From Dipetalonema caudispina (taxonomy: Eukaryota; Nematoda; Chromadorea; Rhabditida; Onchocercidae), in NCBI GenBank assembly GCA_013365325.1, contig JABVXV010000178.1, forward strand, positions 61,650 through 125,649: DNA of 64,000 bases, in the 5' to 3' direction. Positions 1 through 12,381 of the stretch are shown here, one piece after another. Every line of letters starts with the position of its first letter. The stretch's first letter is position 1. The notes beneath the pieces are model-generated. The model was not told where the DNA came from. It saw only the letters and a list, made by a program, of their open reading frames with translations, and searched no databases. A program made the translations under genes and the position numbers.

Positions 1-334
1 GGACAAATATGGAAGAATTTGTTGAAAGACACACATGTTGCATGCTAAAGAAATGATGGATAAGCGCCAAGAGGTTCGTTCATCCCTTTTAATTGTTAAT
101 GTTCAAATAGCTGATTTTTTTTTTTTCTTGAAAAATCCACCCTTTATGTTATTTCGTTTTCATTTTACAAAATAAAAAAGATTTTTTGAGAAATTCAGAA
201 AATTTGTCACAAAATATGTTAGAAGACTAAAAAACAAGCTTTTCTTCCAAACATTAAAAAGCAGAACATAAACACAATAAACTGACGAATAACTCGCATT
301 AATACTTTTCTCCCGTAAGTAAAAAATTTCCAGA

Positions 335-860
335 TTAACGCTTCATAAAATCATAGAGCTTTTCGTGTCTATATTTTGAAATAGATCGCACAGGAGTATC
401 AGTGCCATTGGAATTTGCATTGTGATAAAATATCAGTATCATCCAACAAATTTGATACAATCCAAATTTGTAGCTTTTATTGCAGAGTGCTGGAATTGAT
501 GCGAACATAAAGAAAAATATGGCGCACAGCCCAGAAACAATGAGAATTTCAAAGAAAATAACCTTCATCAAAGTGAGTAGGATATGATACGCTTTTCATC
601 AGCATATAATTTAGCCAACCTCATTACGACATCCAATAGGAGATTTCTTAAGAGGTAGAAATCGTAATAATAGAAATGCAAGAAACCTGACGGCAAAAAA
701 TTCAATATGTAAATCGTCCTTGGCAGTGTGATTTGGTGCGAAGCCAGTAAAATAATAGCAATAAAGAGCAGTCCATTGGTCTCTATGCATTCGCATATGA
801 ACTATTTTGGAATGTAATTTATTGACAGAAGAAATCTGCACTACAAAATGCACGCAAAGT
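335..860 (-). other. Possible exons of an unknown membrane protein
   Basis: Downstream of ATP-citrate lyase on the same strand there are open stretches with hydrophobic segments. The frame ending at the stop at 335 encodes two likely membrane helices and then a hydrophilic tail rich in Arg, Lys and Tyr that ends in DFMKR. A second open stretch at about 611-860 is also hydrophobic in two frames. I could not find a convincing splice junction joining them, and I recognise no family. They could be the 3' end of a neighbouring gene, or chance open frames in the 3' flank of ATP-citrate lyase. Confidence 0.2.
818..823 (-). promoter_or_regulatory. Candidate poly(A) signal for ATP-citrate lyase
   Basis: An AATAAA hexamer lies on the minus strand 160 bases downstream of the ATP-citrate lyase stop codon. 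It is the first canonical signal I see in that direction, but the hexamer is common by chance in DNA this AT-rich. Confidence 0.35.
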
Positions 861-982
861 TGTTTCTAAAAAATGAGAAAGTGACAAAAAAACATTTGCA
901 TTTGAAGCTTAAAAACGACAACTCAAATAACAGAAATCAAATCTGTGAAACGGCAGCTTACCGAAAAGGGAATTATCAAAGA

Positions 983-3900
983 TCATGCGTTTAAATCACT
1001 ATTGAATTCCTTTTCTGGCAGAATATATGTGATGTCGTCCCATGGATGTCGATATAGTCCTTGCTTAAGCCTTCTCTGATCCAAGTAATGCCCTAAATAA
1101 ACTAATATATCTGAATTCATAGGTTACTACTACTAATTAGCGGTAAGAATTAAGAAATAGCTGAAAGGATGACATCGCAGAAAAGCCTGATGTTCGGTAC
1201 TGTCTAACATATCACTGTATATTGATACCAAAAAACAAAGGTACTCTGATTTGAACACATAAAAGATTGCACTATTTTTATCAGACAGAACATACCAATA
1301 AATCCAATACTTCGTCCTAGAACAAAAAGTCCATTAATAGCTCCGATTTCGACGATTTCCTGTGCTTCTTCAGGCGTAAACATCCCGGAATGGCGAAGTA
1401 AATCCACGAAAATTACACCGATTGCTCCATCAACGTTCAATATTAAATTTGCTTTCTAGAAGCATCAAAAAATTGAGGTTATTTATAATTTTTGAAGACG
1501 AGATTAAAATGCTAATATTTGAAATATACCTTCGACGTAGTTATCTTCTCCACTTTCAACGCATACTCTAACAAAGGAGTTTCTTGTTTGAACTTTTCCC
1601 GGTCCAGAACAAAACTTTTCAATATATCGACACGTTTATCTGGATTATTGATCTAAAAATTTACATATAACGTAACACTACTCTTGATTGTTTCTGACGT
1701 CTACACTTAGATTAAGAAAGAACTAACCGACTTGACACGATGTCCAATTCCCATGATATGTTTACCAGCAAGCCGTTGTTCATTGACAAATTGCATAGGA
1801 CTCAGTCCCTTATCAAATGCTTCACTGAACTGCCGTGCTGCACCATCTAGCGCACCTCCAAATCGATCACCCTGTCATAATTTATTTATTAATAAATATT
1901 GCAACGCACGCAAAGTAAACCAAATTAATTGATTTGTAATATACTAACTGCATCTTACCAATAACTTGACATATTGTACTTTAGATGAATTTGAATTTCA
2001 ACAACCAGGAGAAAATAAGATGAAGTCAAATTCCCTTAGTCAAAATCCTCATTCAAGCAGAAATGGACTTTTTATAGTACATCTTCAACTTAAAATTGTA
2101 ATGAAATTAACCTCAATGTAACATAAAAAATACTTACAATTGTTAGCAACCCAGAAACCAAAGATGATACCAAGTCTTTCCCTGCTCGAGTACATACGAT
2201 AGTGTTATGAGCACCGCTTACGGCAGGTCCATGGTCCGCAGTTATCACCAAACACATTTCAATAAATTTATTTGCGTAACTTGGCAGTCGTTTCTGTAAT
2301 AAACTTGATACTCGAACACATAACGATCTTTAGTATTTTGCGAAAGAAATATCTCACAAATATAAATAATTTAATTTTCCCTGAATTTACAGAAAGCAGA
2401 GTTGCATTTTTCTAAATGATTTTCAGAGTTCATGAAAAGAACAGAATACCTGGAACCAAAGTAAGCTAAGCACACCTCCAATGCCAATATCTTGCTCAAG
2501 AACACGTGATATTGGCATACCTGCGTAAAGGAGTTCATCACCACGTTCGTCACATATCGATGTCATAAATGATGCCGATTTCCGTATTAAACCTAATTCC
2601 TGCAAAGTTCTTCCACAACATATATGGCGCAGAAGTATTGGAAAAATAGAAAGTAGTAGTTAAGCTTACTCTTGCCCAAGTGTAATCCATGGGTACAGCA
2701 GGAGGTAGCTGTTCTTCTTTCAGTACAATTACTTCTTTTTGCAAAAGTTCTTTGTAAATCTGCAAAATGAAAAAAACTGACATCGAAAAAAAAGGAGAAA
2801 AAAAGAAAACCTCTCAGCAAAGATTAAACGAGAGGTTATAATGTGAATTCAGCGACTAACCTTGGCAATTTCGTCACCCAAATCATCAAAGGATTGAGGC
2901 ACGTGAGCCCCAGCTTCTTTCAGTGCTAAATTTTTAGCAGTAGCAGTTTCAGCTTTTGCGTTAGCAGATGCACCAGCATGACCAAATTGAATCTGAATTA
3001 CAAACACGCTTAACCGAACACGGCGAAAGCATGATGATGAAAATAATGAATCGAATAAAAAACAACGGACTTCAGCTAATAAAAACATTGAAACCTATAC
3101 TTAACCAAAAGTTTCCCCTTTTCTGAGAAACTAAAAGAATGTCGGACAGTGTATCAATCTATAATACCATCTAAGAGACATTAAGAACTTCAGCGAACTA
3201 ATATTTTTACCTCAAATGTGATGTACTCCGCACAAGTTCCAATGCACCAGGCAACTAGAGGTTTCGTAAGGCGTTTCTCCTTCAGTGCTTCAACAACTTT
3301 ATATTCCTCGTCACCACCCAGTTCACCAAGCATAACCATCATTTTCACTCTTCAACAAAAGATTTATAATATTTTATAGTAATTCACCAGTGGAATTCTA
3401 TTTCTACTTCCATGAATTCCTGTCAATTAATCGAAATAGTCATTAATAACCTGTCATCCATCTCATATCGAAGAAGATGATCAACAAAGGTGCTTCCTGG
3501 ATATTTATCACCTCCAATAGCAATCCCTTCATAAACTCCATCGGCATTTTGCGAAATGATATTGTTGAGCTCATTCGACATTCCTCCAGAACGTGATACG
3601 TATGCAACACTATAAACATTGGTTTTCAATTGACGAATTTTTTAATATCAACAAATCATTAGAAAAATTAGATAAATCACCTCCCCGGTCTATACAGTTT
3701 TAACGACAGTATATTGTCCATCATGCCACCAGTATTACCGATTTTAAAACAACCAGGTTTAATGCCACCCACTGTAGCCGGTCCAATCAGTGTAATGCCT
3801 TTTTCGTTTGCCAACTGAAATGCATGAAAAATTAAAACCGTCTTATCTTACAATATTACCGGACTTGAAGAAACATTGAACAAATGAAATTAAACTTTAT

Positions 3901-6900
3901 CAACATGCCTTAATCAACTGCCGAGTTTGATTTTCGGGTATGCCTTCAGCAATTATTGCAATAACGCGAATTTGTGAGAAGTCCAAAGCTTCCCGAACTG
4001 TTACATAGACAGATCGCAAAGAAGCGAAAGTGATAAACACAGAAACATCATGATGCTTACTGAAAGCATCCTTCATTGATCTGTACACCGGCACCAGAAT
4101 TTCCTTCAAAATAGGCATAACTGTACAACTAACAGTTTAACGAAAAAATTGTAGTGAAATGACGATCGAAGACAGTATCAATACTTCTAACTATAAGAAA
4201 CAATATAAATACGGGAAAGTCACATTTGAACTTACTTTCTGGCCGAAATAATACTTCTGTTTATGGTCGCCTATAAAAGGATATGTCGACGCAACCACTG
4301 ATGGCTGTGAACGACCACAAACGAAATCGAAATCAAGCATACCCTGAAATTTGAAGGAATTTGCACATCTTTTTAAAAAAAGATGAAGATTTTCAAGTAC
4401 AGTTAGCACGCTTACCTGTATAGCCTTTGTTTGTTGTCCCCATACAATGGCTTTTGTATTACTTTCAAATAAACTGCCTTTCAGTCTAATTCCGCTATCA
4501 CTGATTTCCATCGGTTCATCTCTAGTTGCCGCTGGTTTTATAATCTGCCCTGCTGCTGATGCAATATTTAAGGAGGGTTCTGACTTTATAGTTCTCACAG
4601 TCTGAAAGATTATTTCGATATTAACAATAATGATTAGTTTCTTAACTATTTCCATTATTTATCCATACTCACATCTGCTTCTGATTGAAGAAGAAATTGA
4701 TCAGCGGCTTGTAGAGTTAATGGCTCATCCGGAGCATGACGCAATCCCAATGCTGCTGCTACGATACCTGTCATGTGGGTTTCTGGTCCGTATACATGAA
4801 TTGGCAAGTTTAAGCGGGAACCTAAAAAATAAACGTTTAACTTCTGGCAAGGCGCGAAATCATTTGATAAGGAAAAGGATAAAATTAGGAGATGAAACGA
4901 TATATGATAGGAGAGATGATGAAACAAACCAGTTTCTTTCATTTTCCTTAATCCTTCCTGATAATTTGGTCCTCCTCTTCGTACATGTATGGTGACCTTA
5001 TGCTCAAGTAGATGTTTCCTATATTCCTCAAGGGCTCTTATGATTCCCTGCAATGAATTAATCTGAATAACGTCCTTTCCGTTCATACAATGAAAAACAA
5101 AACAAGATTAAAAGCTTACTTTAAATGTTTTTGCAACATTGGTGAAATTTGCAATTGAACCACCGATAATTAGAATTTTGCCTTTAGGATGTGGTGGGCC
5201 TTCCGTAAGCACACTGAGTATTGTCTTTGCATATTCATAAGTCATTACTTCAGATGGGTCACCCGAATATTCACCATAGTTTGCTAACTCAGACATTCCT
5301 CCCAAATTGCAAATTGTGTCCCTGAAAGATATTTATCGGTGTGAAACAGTGAAGCAAACACCAACTAAAATACTCGCTTCATGGTTAATTAGTTCTGAAG
5401 TATCGAAACATACGTATAAACAACAGAAGCGCCACCACCAGCTACCATAGTCCAAACGCGACCTCGACGATTTAAAATGGTCAATTTCAACGAAGCACCA
5501 GTTTTTGAGTCGAGATCAGCTACGTACTTCTCCTATACAAGAAAAAAAAAAGTAAAAGTGACCACGCAATAATTATCAATGCTAAAGGCGTTTTTTAAAA
5601 CCGACCTCTTTTTATTATTTTAGGACGCTTAATAACATATTTTTGTTGAGTTTAACTCACCATTACTATTAATTATGCATCACCACTACCTCTCCGACAT
5701 TTCACGATTTAAAAAAAAAGAAAAACAGAAAGAAATACTAAAATCAGATTCATTACAGATAATTATCAAAAGTAATCAATTGTAAAACTTGAAAAAATTT
5801 GGAGAAAAATGACTTTCAAACTCATCACGAATTTTTTAATAAAAACAAAACAGTCCGAAAGCATAACCTCATATTCATACATACGTCAAGTTTCGAGATA
5901 ACTTCACTAGTAGTATAGCACGGAAAACTAGAAGTATAGAAAGATGAAATCTCCGTCCATCGAAATCTGTGAATTTTTCTGAACAAAAGATAAGCATGAG
6001 AACCTCTGCCATTTTATCTCTTCCAAAAGGTGCAGGAAAATCAACAGGCTCGCCATTTCTGGTCTTCCAATTTTCCGAACAAAGAAACAGTGCTGTTTCA
6101 TCAAGTTTTGCGGCAAGATCAAGTATACAGATTTTATTGTTGACAAGAACTGTAATGTAATCAATTAGTAACGAAATTCAAGACGATGAATAGCTAGAGA
6201 ATTTTTTGTTTCGCTTCTAAAAACAGGAGATCTTTATAATTAAGGTGAAATTATTAGGAAATTTGGATTTTACAAATTTATAAAAAATTTCACTATGGGA
6301 ATTCTTACCCAATGGGTTTATCTCTAAATAGGTGAAGTAATTTTCCTTATACACATGGTAGAGAGCTTTCACAAAGGTTTTCAGTAACCTGAAAATATTA
6401 TAAGATGATTAATCAATTGGATGAGAGCCAGAAAGAGCTTAAATGCAAAAATTACTTGAATCTCACTAGTTTGTTCAGATGTAATAACCATTGGGGACCT
6501 CATTAATGGTTGAAAAACGTTTAAAAGAGTAGCAATCAAAATAAAGGTCATCAGAAATTGGCAGGCGTAAATGAACAGTTTTCTTAAAAGACAGGTTTCA
6601 GAACATATAACTTCGCACACGATTTAGAAATAAAAACAATCTTGCATTGGTATTTAAAGTCGTAAGCAACGAATCGTTTTTGGAACAATCAACAATTCTT
6701 TTTTGAAAAGGATAAAAACGGATTTGAAAATAAGGCTAAACACGAAAAATTTGAAATTATATATACATACGATAATTTCTGGCTTTCAACTGGGCCGATC
6801 ATTGATTCAATGTTATCATCGGACATAAAATCACTTTGTCTGTCGATATCCACTGGGATATACAATTTACGAGCCTTAAATAAATTTCTTAATGCTTCCT

Positions 6901-7970
6901 GTTTAATAACTGACCCTGTTATCGAGTTGCTCAGATACAAACCTTGGAATCAATGTCTCCAACATCGATCCCACCATGTTCATAAAAAAGAATGACATCA
7001 TCTTCGCGTCTGCTAAATATAGCAACATACATTTCATCGCTATCTGAGTGGTTACAAAACGGCTCCATAATGAAATTACGCAAACATCCAACTGTTTTGT
7101 CAATCTGAAACACATACCACACAAGTAATATGGACAAATTGTAAAAGTCATCTGCAAGAAAGCGAATTTCTTAAAAAAAAGTCTACAAACCTGTATGGTT
7201 TTATCTTTCACTTCGTTGAACCAATCACGTAGGACAGACACACTTCCGCATTTTACTAAACCGAGTTTACCTCGGCGTTTGATCAACTGATCTGGCTTAA
7301 TTACTGCTTTCTGCAATGTAGAGTAATATTCTGTCAGTTATGTAGTGAAATGTGAGCGTTGATTTAACAACTCCAATTACATGGCTGTTATTCAATACAC
7401 AAATACAAACAATGAAAAAACAAAAAACACCTCCTTAAAGATATTTGTATGGAGTTAAGCAAACGAGAATTATTATGCCTGCCTTGATTTGCTGAAGATC
7501 TAATAAGAAAATCTGAAAATTTTTCGCCGACAGATCTTTGGACAGATAATACATTTTTCGGTTGTATTCACAGTTTTCATTTCATAAATTTGAATGGATA
7601 AAGGTAAAATATAAAGTACCGAGTTGCATGAATAGTCCTTCATCAATTAATTACAAGAGTATCTAAATAGAATTCCCGGAAAATTGTAATATTCTTGTAT
7701 TTCAAACATTTCTGCCGTATAGAATAAATGAACTCAATATCGAAAACGGGAAAGAATAAGGTAGTGCATTCTTTCTAAAAATAATATCGCAGTTTTAGAC
7801 TTAGCAGATACCTTATCATGAGTAAGCCATTCAATTTTGTCCGTTACAACATCAAATGAATCGCTTGAAGTTAATTTCAATGCTTGTGGCTTTTCGACAA
7901 ATTCGAGTTCCTCCAAATGTCGATACAGCAATTCCTTGCCCATATATTCACTAATTGCTTTCGCTGACAT
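983..7970 (-). CDS. acly: ATP-citrate lyase (ATP-citrate synthase), complete
   Basis: Cytosolic enzyme that uses ATP and CoA to cleave citrate into acetyl-CoA and oxaloacetate, feeding lipid synthesis and acetylation. I joined 24 exons by hand: 7812-7970, 7191-7310, 6943-7104, 6771-6898, 6309-6388, 6004-6149, 5414-5532, 5120-5321, 4930-5047, 4673-4821, 4416-4601, 4236-4343, 3909-4103, 3681-3814, 3451-3609, 3211-3349, 2861-2992, 2670-2759, 2450-2599, 2138-2293, 1728-1871, 1530-1652, 1296-1455, 983-1092. They sum to 3369 nt, giving 1122 residues (animal enzymes are about 1100). The start MSAKAISEY matches the family N-terminus. The N-terminal half is the ATP-grasp/citrate-binding part, with LEINPL and [12 protein letters not shown] low-complexity linker lies at about residues 462-500. 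Next come the CoA-ligase region and the phosphohistidine loop QFGHAGA (catalytic His about residue 773). The citrate-synthase-like C-terminus has [14 protein letters not shown] and MGIGHRVKS. One intron (3815-3908) uses a GC donor, and the intron at 6899-6942 is only 44 nt. Confidence 0.97.
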
Positions 7971-9500
7971 ATTTCTTTTTCAAAATTGTAACAACAAAAG
8001 TAGCCTGGAATTTATAGTTTGCTGTATAAAATCATTAATTAATAGCGGGATGAAAAACAAATTCAGAAAATATTAAGCTATAAAGAGTTCGCAGCATGCA
8101 TTGTTATCTTTGATAATCAAAAATTTTTTAGTGATGACATTCTTATTAATGATGAAAAGAATCGTAATGATAGTATAATTATTTATCTTTAAAAAGAGAG
8201 AAAGAGAGAGAGAATGTGAAACACTTGTAACTTAAACTAAACATTTCAGAAATCTTTCGATAAGGAATAATTTGTGATGATAAGAGTTTGATTTTATGAA
8301 ATGGTACAAAATATTACCAGTTCAATTTTCGTTTACCATCATATGATATGTATGATATTAAGTGGAGAAAAACTACGACGATAGTCGAGTAAAAATTGTG
8401 AGAATTGGTCATTTATTGGTCAATAATAACAGAGATGTTATTTTTTAGTTTGATTAGATCATCTGATGATATTACATATTGTAAAAAATATGGCGAAAAT
8501 AAAAAACAAAAAAAAAAAAGAGAAAATAAAATCTATATTGAATGAATCTAGAAGGAAGAATAACAAAATTTGTGAGAAGAATTTGTATAAAGTATAATAA
8601 AGATAAAGAAATTATTTATTTAAAAAATTAGAACAGTAAAATTTTCATTTGTGAGATAATCCAATTTATAAACAGAATAATATGATCACTTCATCCTAGC
8701 AATGATAAACATAAGTCTTAAAATCACTTGACCCCATTATACAACAATTAGGGATCAATATATCAATTTATGCTTTGATTTATTATAAGTTATTGTAACA
8801 AATACCAAATAAATTTTCCTCTTCCTTCTATTGATAATTCATCGATCAAATATCATACATTATCACTACTAGTATCAGTATCAGTATCAGAATATCCTAT
8901 TCATCCATAATCAATGTTATAATATAACAGAGAAGGAATCGATAATTATCGCAACGATGATAAGAATGATAAGGAATCTACTTTAGATAATAAATAAATC
9001 TTCAATTATCAATCAAATTGTACCACTTTTTTTATGAAGCTATTTGAGGGACGTGATATTTAATATTTGACATTTGCATATCAATCAAATAATCACGTAC
9101 AAATGGAATTGCAAATGTACGAAATTAACAATTGTTAATTGAAATTAAAAAGAAATTTTTAACAAAATTAAAAGAATAAATAAACAGAATAAAATAAATA
9201 ATAATGAAAGAATAGTGAAAAGAATGGTAAAAATAAAAGATAGAATCAAAGAAGTGAAATTTGTGGTAATCCAATGAGTGAAATAATTCATTTAAAATGG
9301 TATTTTCAATAAAATTTTCCATTAATGCATTTAGATATTTTCTTGATAATTTCTCATTATCTATATGATTCATACCATTAATTTCATCAGCAAATCATTT
9401 AGCATTAAACAAAAATAATTCAAAAAAAAAAAAAATAAAATATTTTATATATGCCTCTTCACGAACACATTACAAATTTTTTTCAATTGTCCTATAGACA

Positions 9501-9570
9501 TCACATACACATACACACACATACATACATACACACACACACATACATAAATACATAAACATACACATAT
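9501..9570. repeat. CA/ACAT microsatellite
   Basis: About 70 bases built from CA and ACAT units with small interruptions, in the spacer upstream of both acly and MGAT1. Confidence 0.9.
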
Positions 9571-9725
9571 GAGAAGGTATTGATAGGAGAAGAGGAAGAA
9601 GAATAGGAAAAAGGGAAAAGCTAAATGCAGACAATAAGCAGACAGACGACACCCACACAGACATATGGATTAGATAACTATGAGCTACACCGGAACGGAT
9701 AGTGAAAAGGCAGTTATAGATATAT

Positions 9726-9759
9726 TCCGTCCGTCACTCCGTCCGTCCGTCCGTCCGTT
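9726..9759. repeat. Tetranucleotide CCGT microsatellite
   Basis: Imperfect tandem CCGT units, interrupted once by CACT. It stands out as a GC-rich island in a very AT-rich spacer. Confidence 0.85.
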
Positions 9760-9950
9760 ATGCATATTGTAGAAATGTAGTAGGTGGCGGAAGGTATTTG
9801 AAAAATGTTTGTAAGCTTTATTACTTTATGCTAGCTTAATGGGTCAATATAATTGAAATTTTACCAATTCGACATCGATCTTTGCTTCCGTAATAGTTGC
9901 TATTCTTTCAATCATCTAATATTGCAACGACTTTTCTCTTCCTATCATCC

Positions 9951-9985
9951 CTCTCTTTCTCTTTCTCTCTCTCTCTCTTTTCTTC
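9951..9985. repeat. CT-rich microsatellite
   Basis: Interrupted CT tract of about 35 bases. Confidence 0.85.
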
Positions 9986-10580
9986 AATTATTCAAATATC
10001 ACATATCATCTTGTAATTTCTTTGTTAACTTTAAGTTTTAAGATGTAAAAAATGAAGCATAAACGTACGTCACTTTATTTATTTCTACCATCGTAAAAAA
10101 TGTTCCCAAAAATGAGTAAATTTAACTTATTAGAATAGGTACTTTTTTTTATCTTAACAAATTTATTAATAATTGCATGTTGAATTTATATGATTAATTT
10201 GAAATTGAAATTAAACTTCATTTTATTTCAGATTGATTGTTAAACATTCTAAAGCTTCTTTCTTCTCTTTTAAGCTTTACACTTATTTAAATGTATGATT
10301 GATTCATTTTTTTTCCCCAATCACTTCAATTTATCATTATTCAAAACAAATTCAATCATAGATTATAAAAAAAATTTTATTCAAAACTAGTTTATGATGA
10401 ATAAATTTATTTTTAGAATTTTATTGAAAGAAATTTTTCTTTCTTCTTTTTTTTTTTTTTTTTTTCCGTTCATTTATTATCAAAATAGAAGTATTGCTAG
10501 TGAATTTGAAAACTAAAATGTATGGAGAATGTTGATGAATAATATTATAAAGCTGTAATCCATTTTGTCAGCCGTTTACT

Positions 10581-10582
<2 letters not shown>

Positions 10583-10611
<29 letters not shown>
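10583..10611. repeat. Pure CT microsatellite
   Basis: Uninterrupted TC dinucleotide run of about 14 units. Confidence 0.9.
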
Positions 10612-10615
<4 letters not shown>

Positions 10616-11862
10616 ATTCATCTGTTATTTTTCAATAAGTAATTGAAATTTCTGATCATTGAAGTTAGTATTGCATGAATTGTTGGCCTGATATTTACTT
10701 AGCTTCAATGAACAATACTTTCAATATGCAAATGTTAACCCTTTAAATTTCCAAATTTATAACAAATCATTCAGTTTACATATCGTATATGTATGTCTAT
10801 ACAACTACATTATTTTACTTATCAAACTGATAGCATATGATAAGATCATAGATTACAAGAATTGTTTAATATTGTTGTACAAAATAGCTTATTTGTATAG
10901 TTTTTGTTTTAATTCATTTTAACAGTTAAAATTTACTTCCTTTTGTAATGTTGAAAGATTTGATCTTTTAATGAAATGCTTAATGTAAGAGAAAAAAAAA
11001 AAAAGAGCAAAAGATGGGTAAATTTTTTGAGTAATTTTATTATTTCCATCAATTTTAATTCAATAATAATATTATATCAAATTGATTTACAGCAAATAAA
11101 AATATTAAAATCCTATTTCTTTTTTTTTTTTTCTTTTTTTCTGTCACTAGAAAAAAGCATCAATTAATTGACTTGGCCATTCTTATTTGCGCTAATTTTA
11201 ATAATTTATTATGCTACTAATTATTGATCAAAATTTGTATATTTAAATTAATGAAGCGTTAATTTCTTTTATTGAATTTAGCTATTTCAATTCTTTTCTT
11301 CTTTCTTCACATCTCTGCCAAACATATCAATTGAAAATTTGTTGTTAAATATAAAAAGAGTGGAAGAAATATAGCACTGAGAAAAGCCATTTAATTTTGC
11401 TCTTTCTCTCAATGCGAGCAATTTTATCAAAATTGATGATATGAATATTAGAAAAAATTTTAAAATGTTAAATTTTTTTTTTTTGGAGTATAATTTTTGC
11501 ACAGCCATTTGCAAATAATATTATTTTGCAAATGATTGTGCAAAACTAAACAACAATTTATTTTGAAATTTATATTTTGTTTTTAAAAAAAAAAAAAAAA
11601 AATAATTTTGCATCATTGCACAACAGCAAGAAATTATTTCTTTTTTTTTTTTGTGCTCAACGTTCAGAGTATACCTTTTCTTTCTTCTATGTTGAAAAAT
11701 TTTTCCCTCATTTCAACTTGTCGTCCCATTTTCTTCTTTCACTGATCTAAAAATAGTCGATGAAGTTTCAACTACCTTTTTAAAGTATTGTACTATTGAG
11801 GGAGAAGAGAAGACACAAATTGAAATAGAAGAATGAAAATTTTTACTTCCTTCTCTGTTTCC

Positions 11863-11884
11863 GCTCTCTCTCTCTCTCTCTCTC
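11863..11884. repeat. CT microsatellite
   Basis: Uninterrupted CT dinucleotide run of about 11 units. Confidence 0.85.
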
Positions 11885-12340
11885 ATTTCTTCCTCTTTCT
11901 TTTTTAATAAGGAAATTTGTTCCTATACAAATCTTTTCGTTTCATCGATGGTGAATTCGACTGAAATTTTAAATTTCTATTAAATGTCATTTTTGACTAT
12001 TGAATGTTCAACCCATGAAAGTATGTCTTAAAATTTTCGAAATTAATTCATGTTATTTTTATAATTTGGTGATAACTATTCTATCAGTTAGCTTCTCAAT
12101 GATTTTCTTATTTAGGGATGAATTAAAAAAAATTCTCAATATTTGTTTTAATTTGAAATTTCCGAAAATTTTTTAGGAAATATAAAAAAGAGAAATAAAA
12201 ATAAATGGAAGGGAAGTCATACAAATTTCTTTTTCCCATCATAATATTCCAATTAAAACTCGGGAAAATTAATCCTTAATTTGTAAAAAAAAAATAAGTG
12301 AAAATTTTCAAAGTATGACAGTGTAACAAAAGATAAGTCT

Positions 12341-12381
12341 AAGAGAGAGAGAGAGAGGGAAAGAGGGAGAGAGAGGGAGAA
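12341..12381. repeat. AG-rich microsatellite
   Basis: Interrupted AG/AGGG tract of about 40 bases on the plus strand. Confidence 0.85.

Noticed and set aside
6381..6620. Possible extra ATP-citrate lyase exon within an intron
   Set aside because: A stretch with acceptor-like and donor-like ends exists, but the neighbouring exons already join in phase and align with the family without it.
9470..9664. Open frame over the CA repeat
   Set aside because: It translates a microsatellite into Cys/Val runs and is not a gene.
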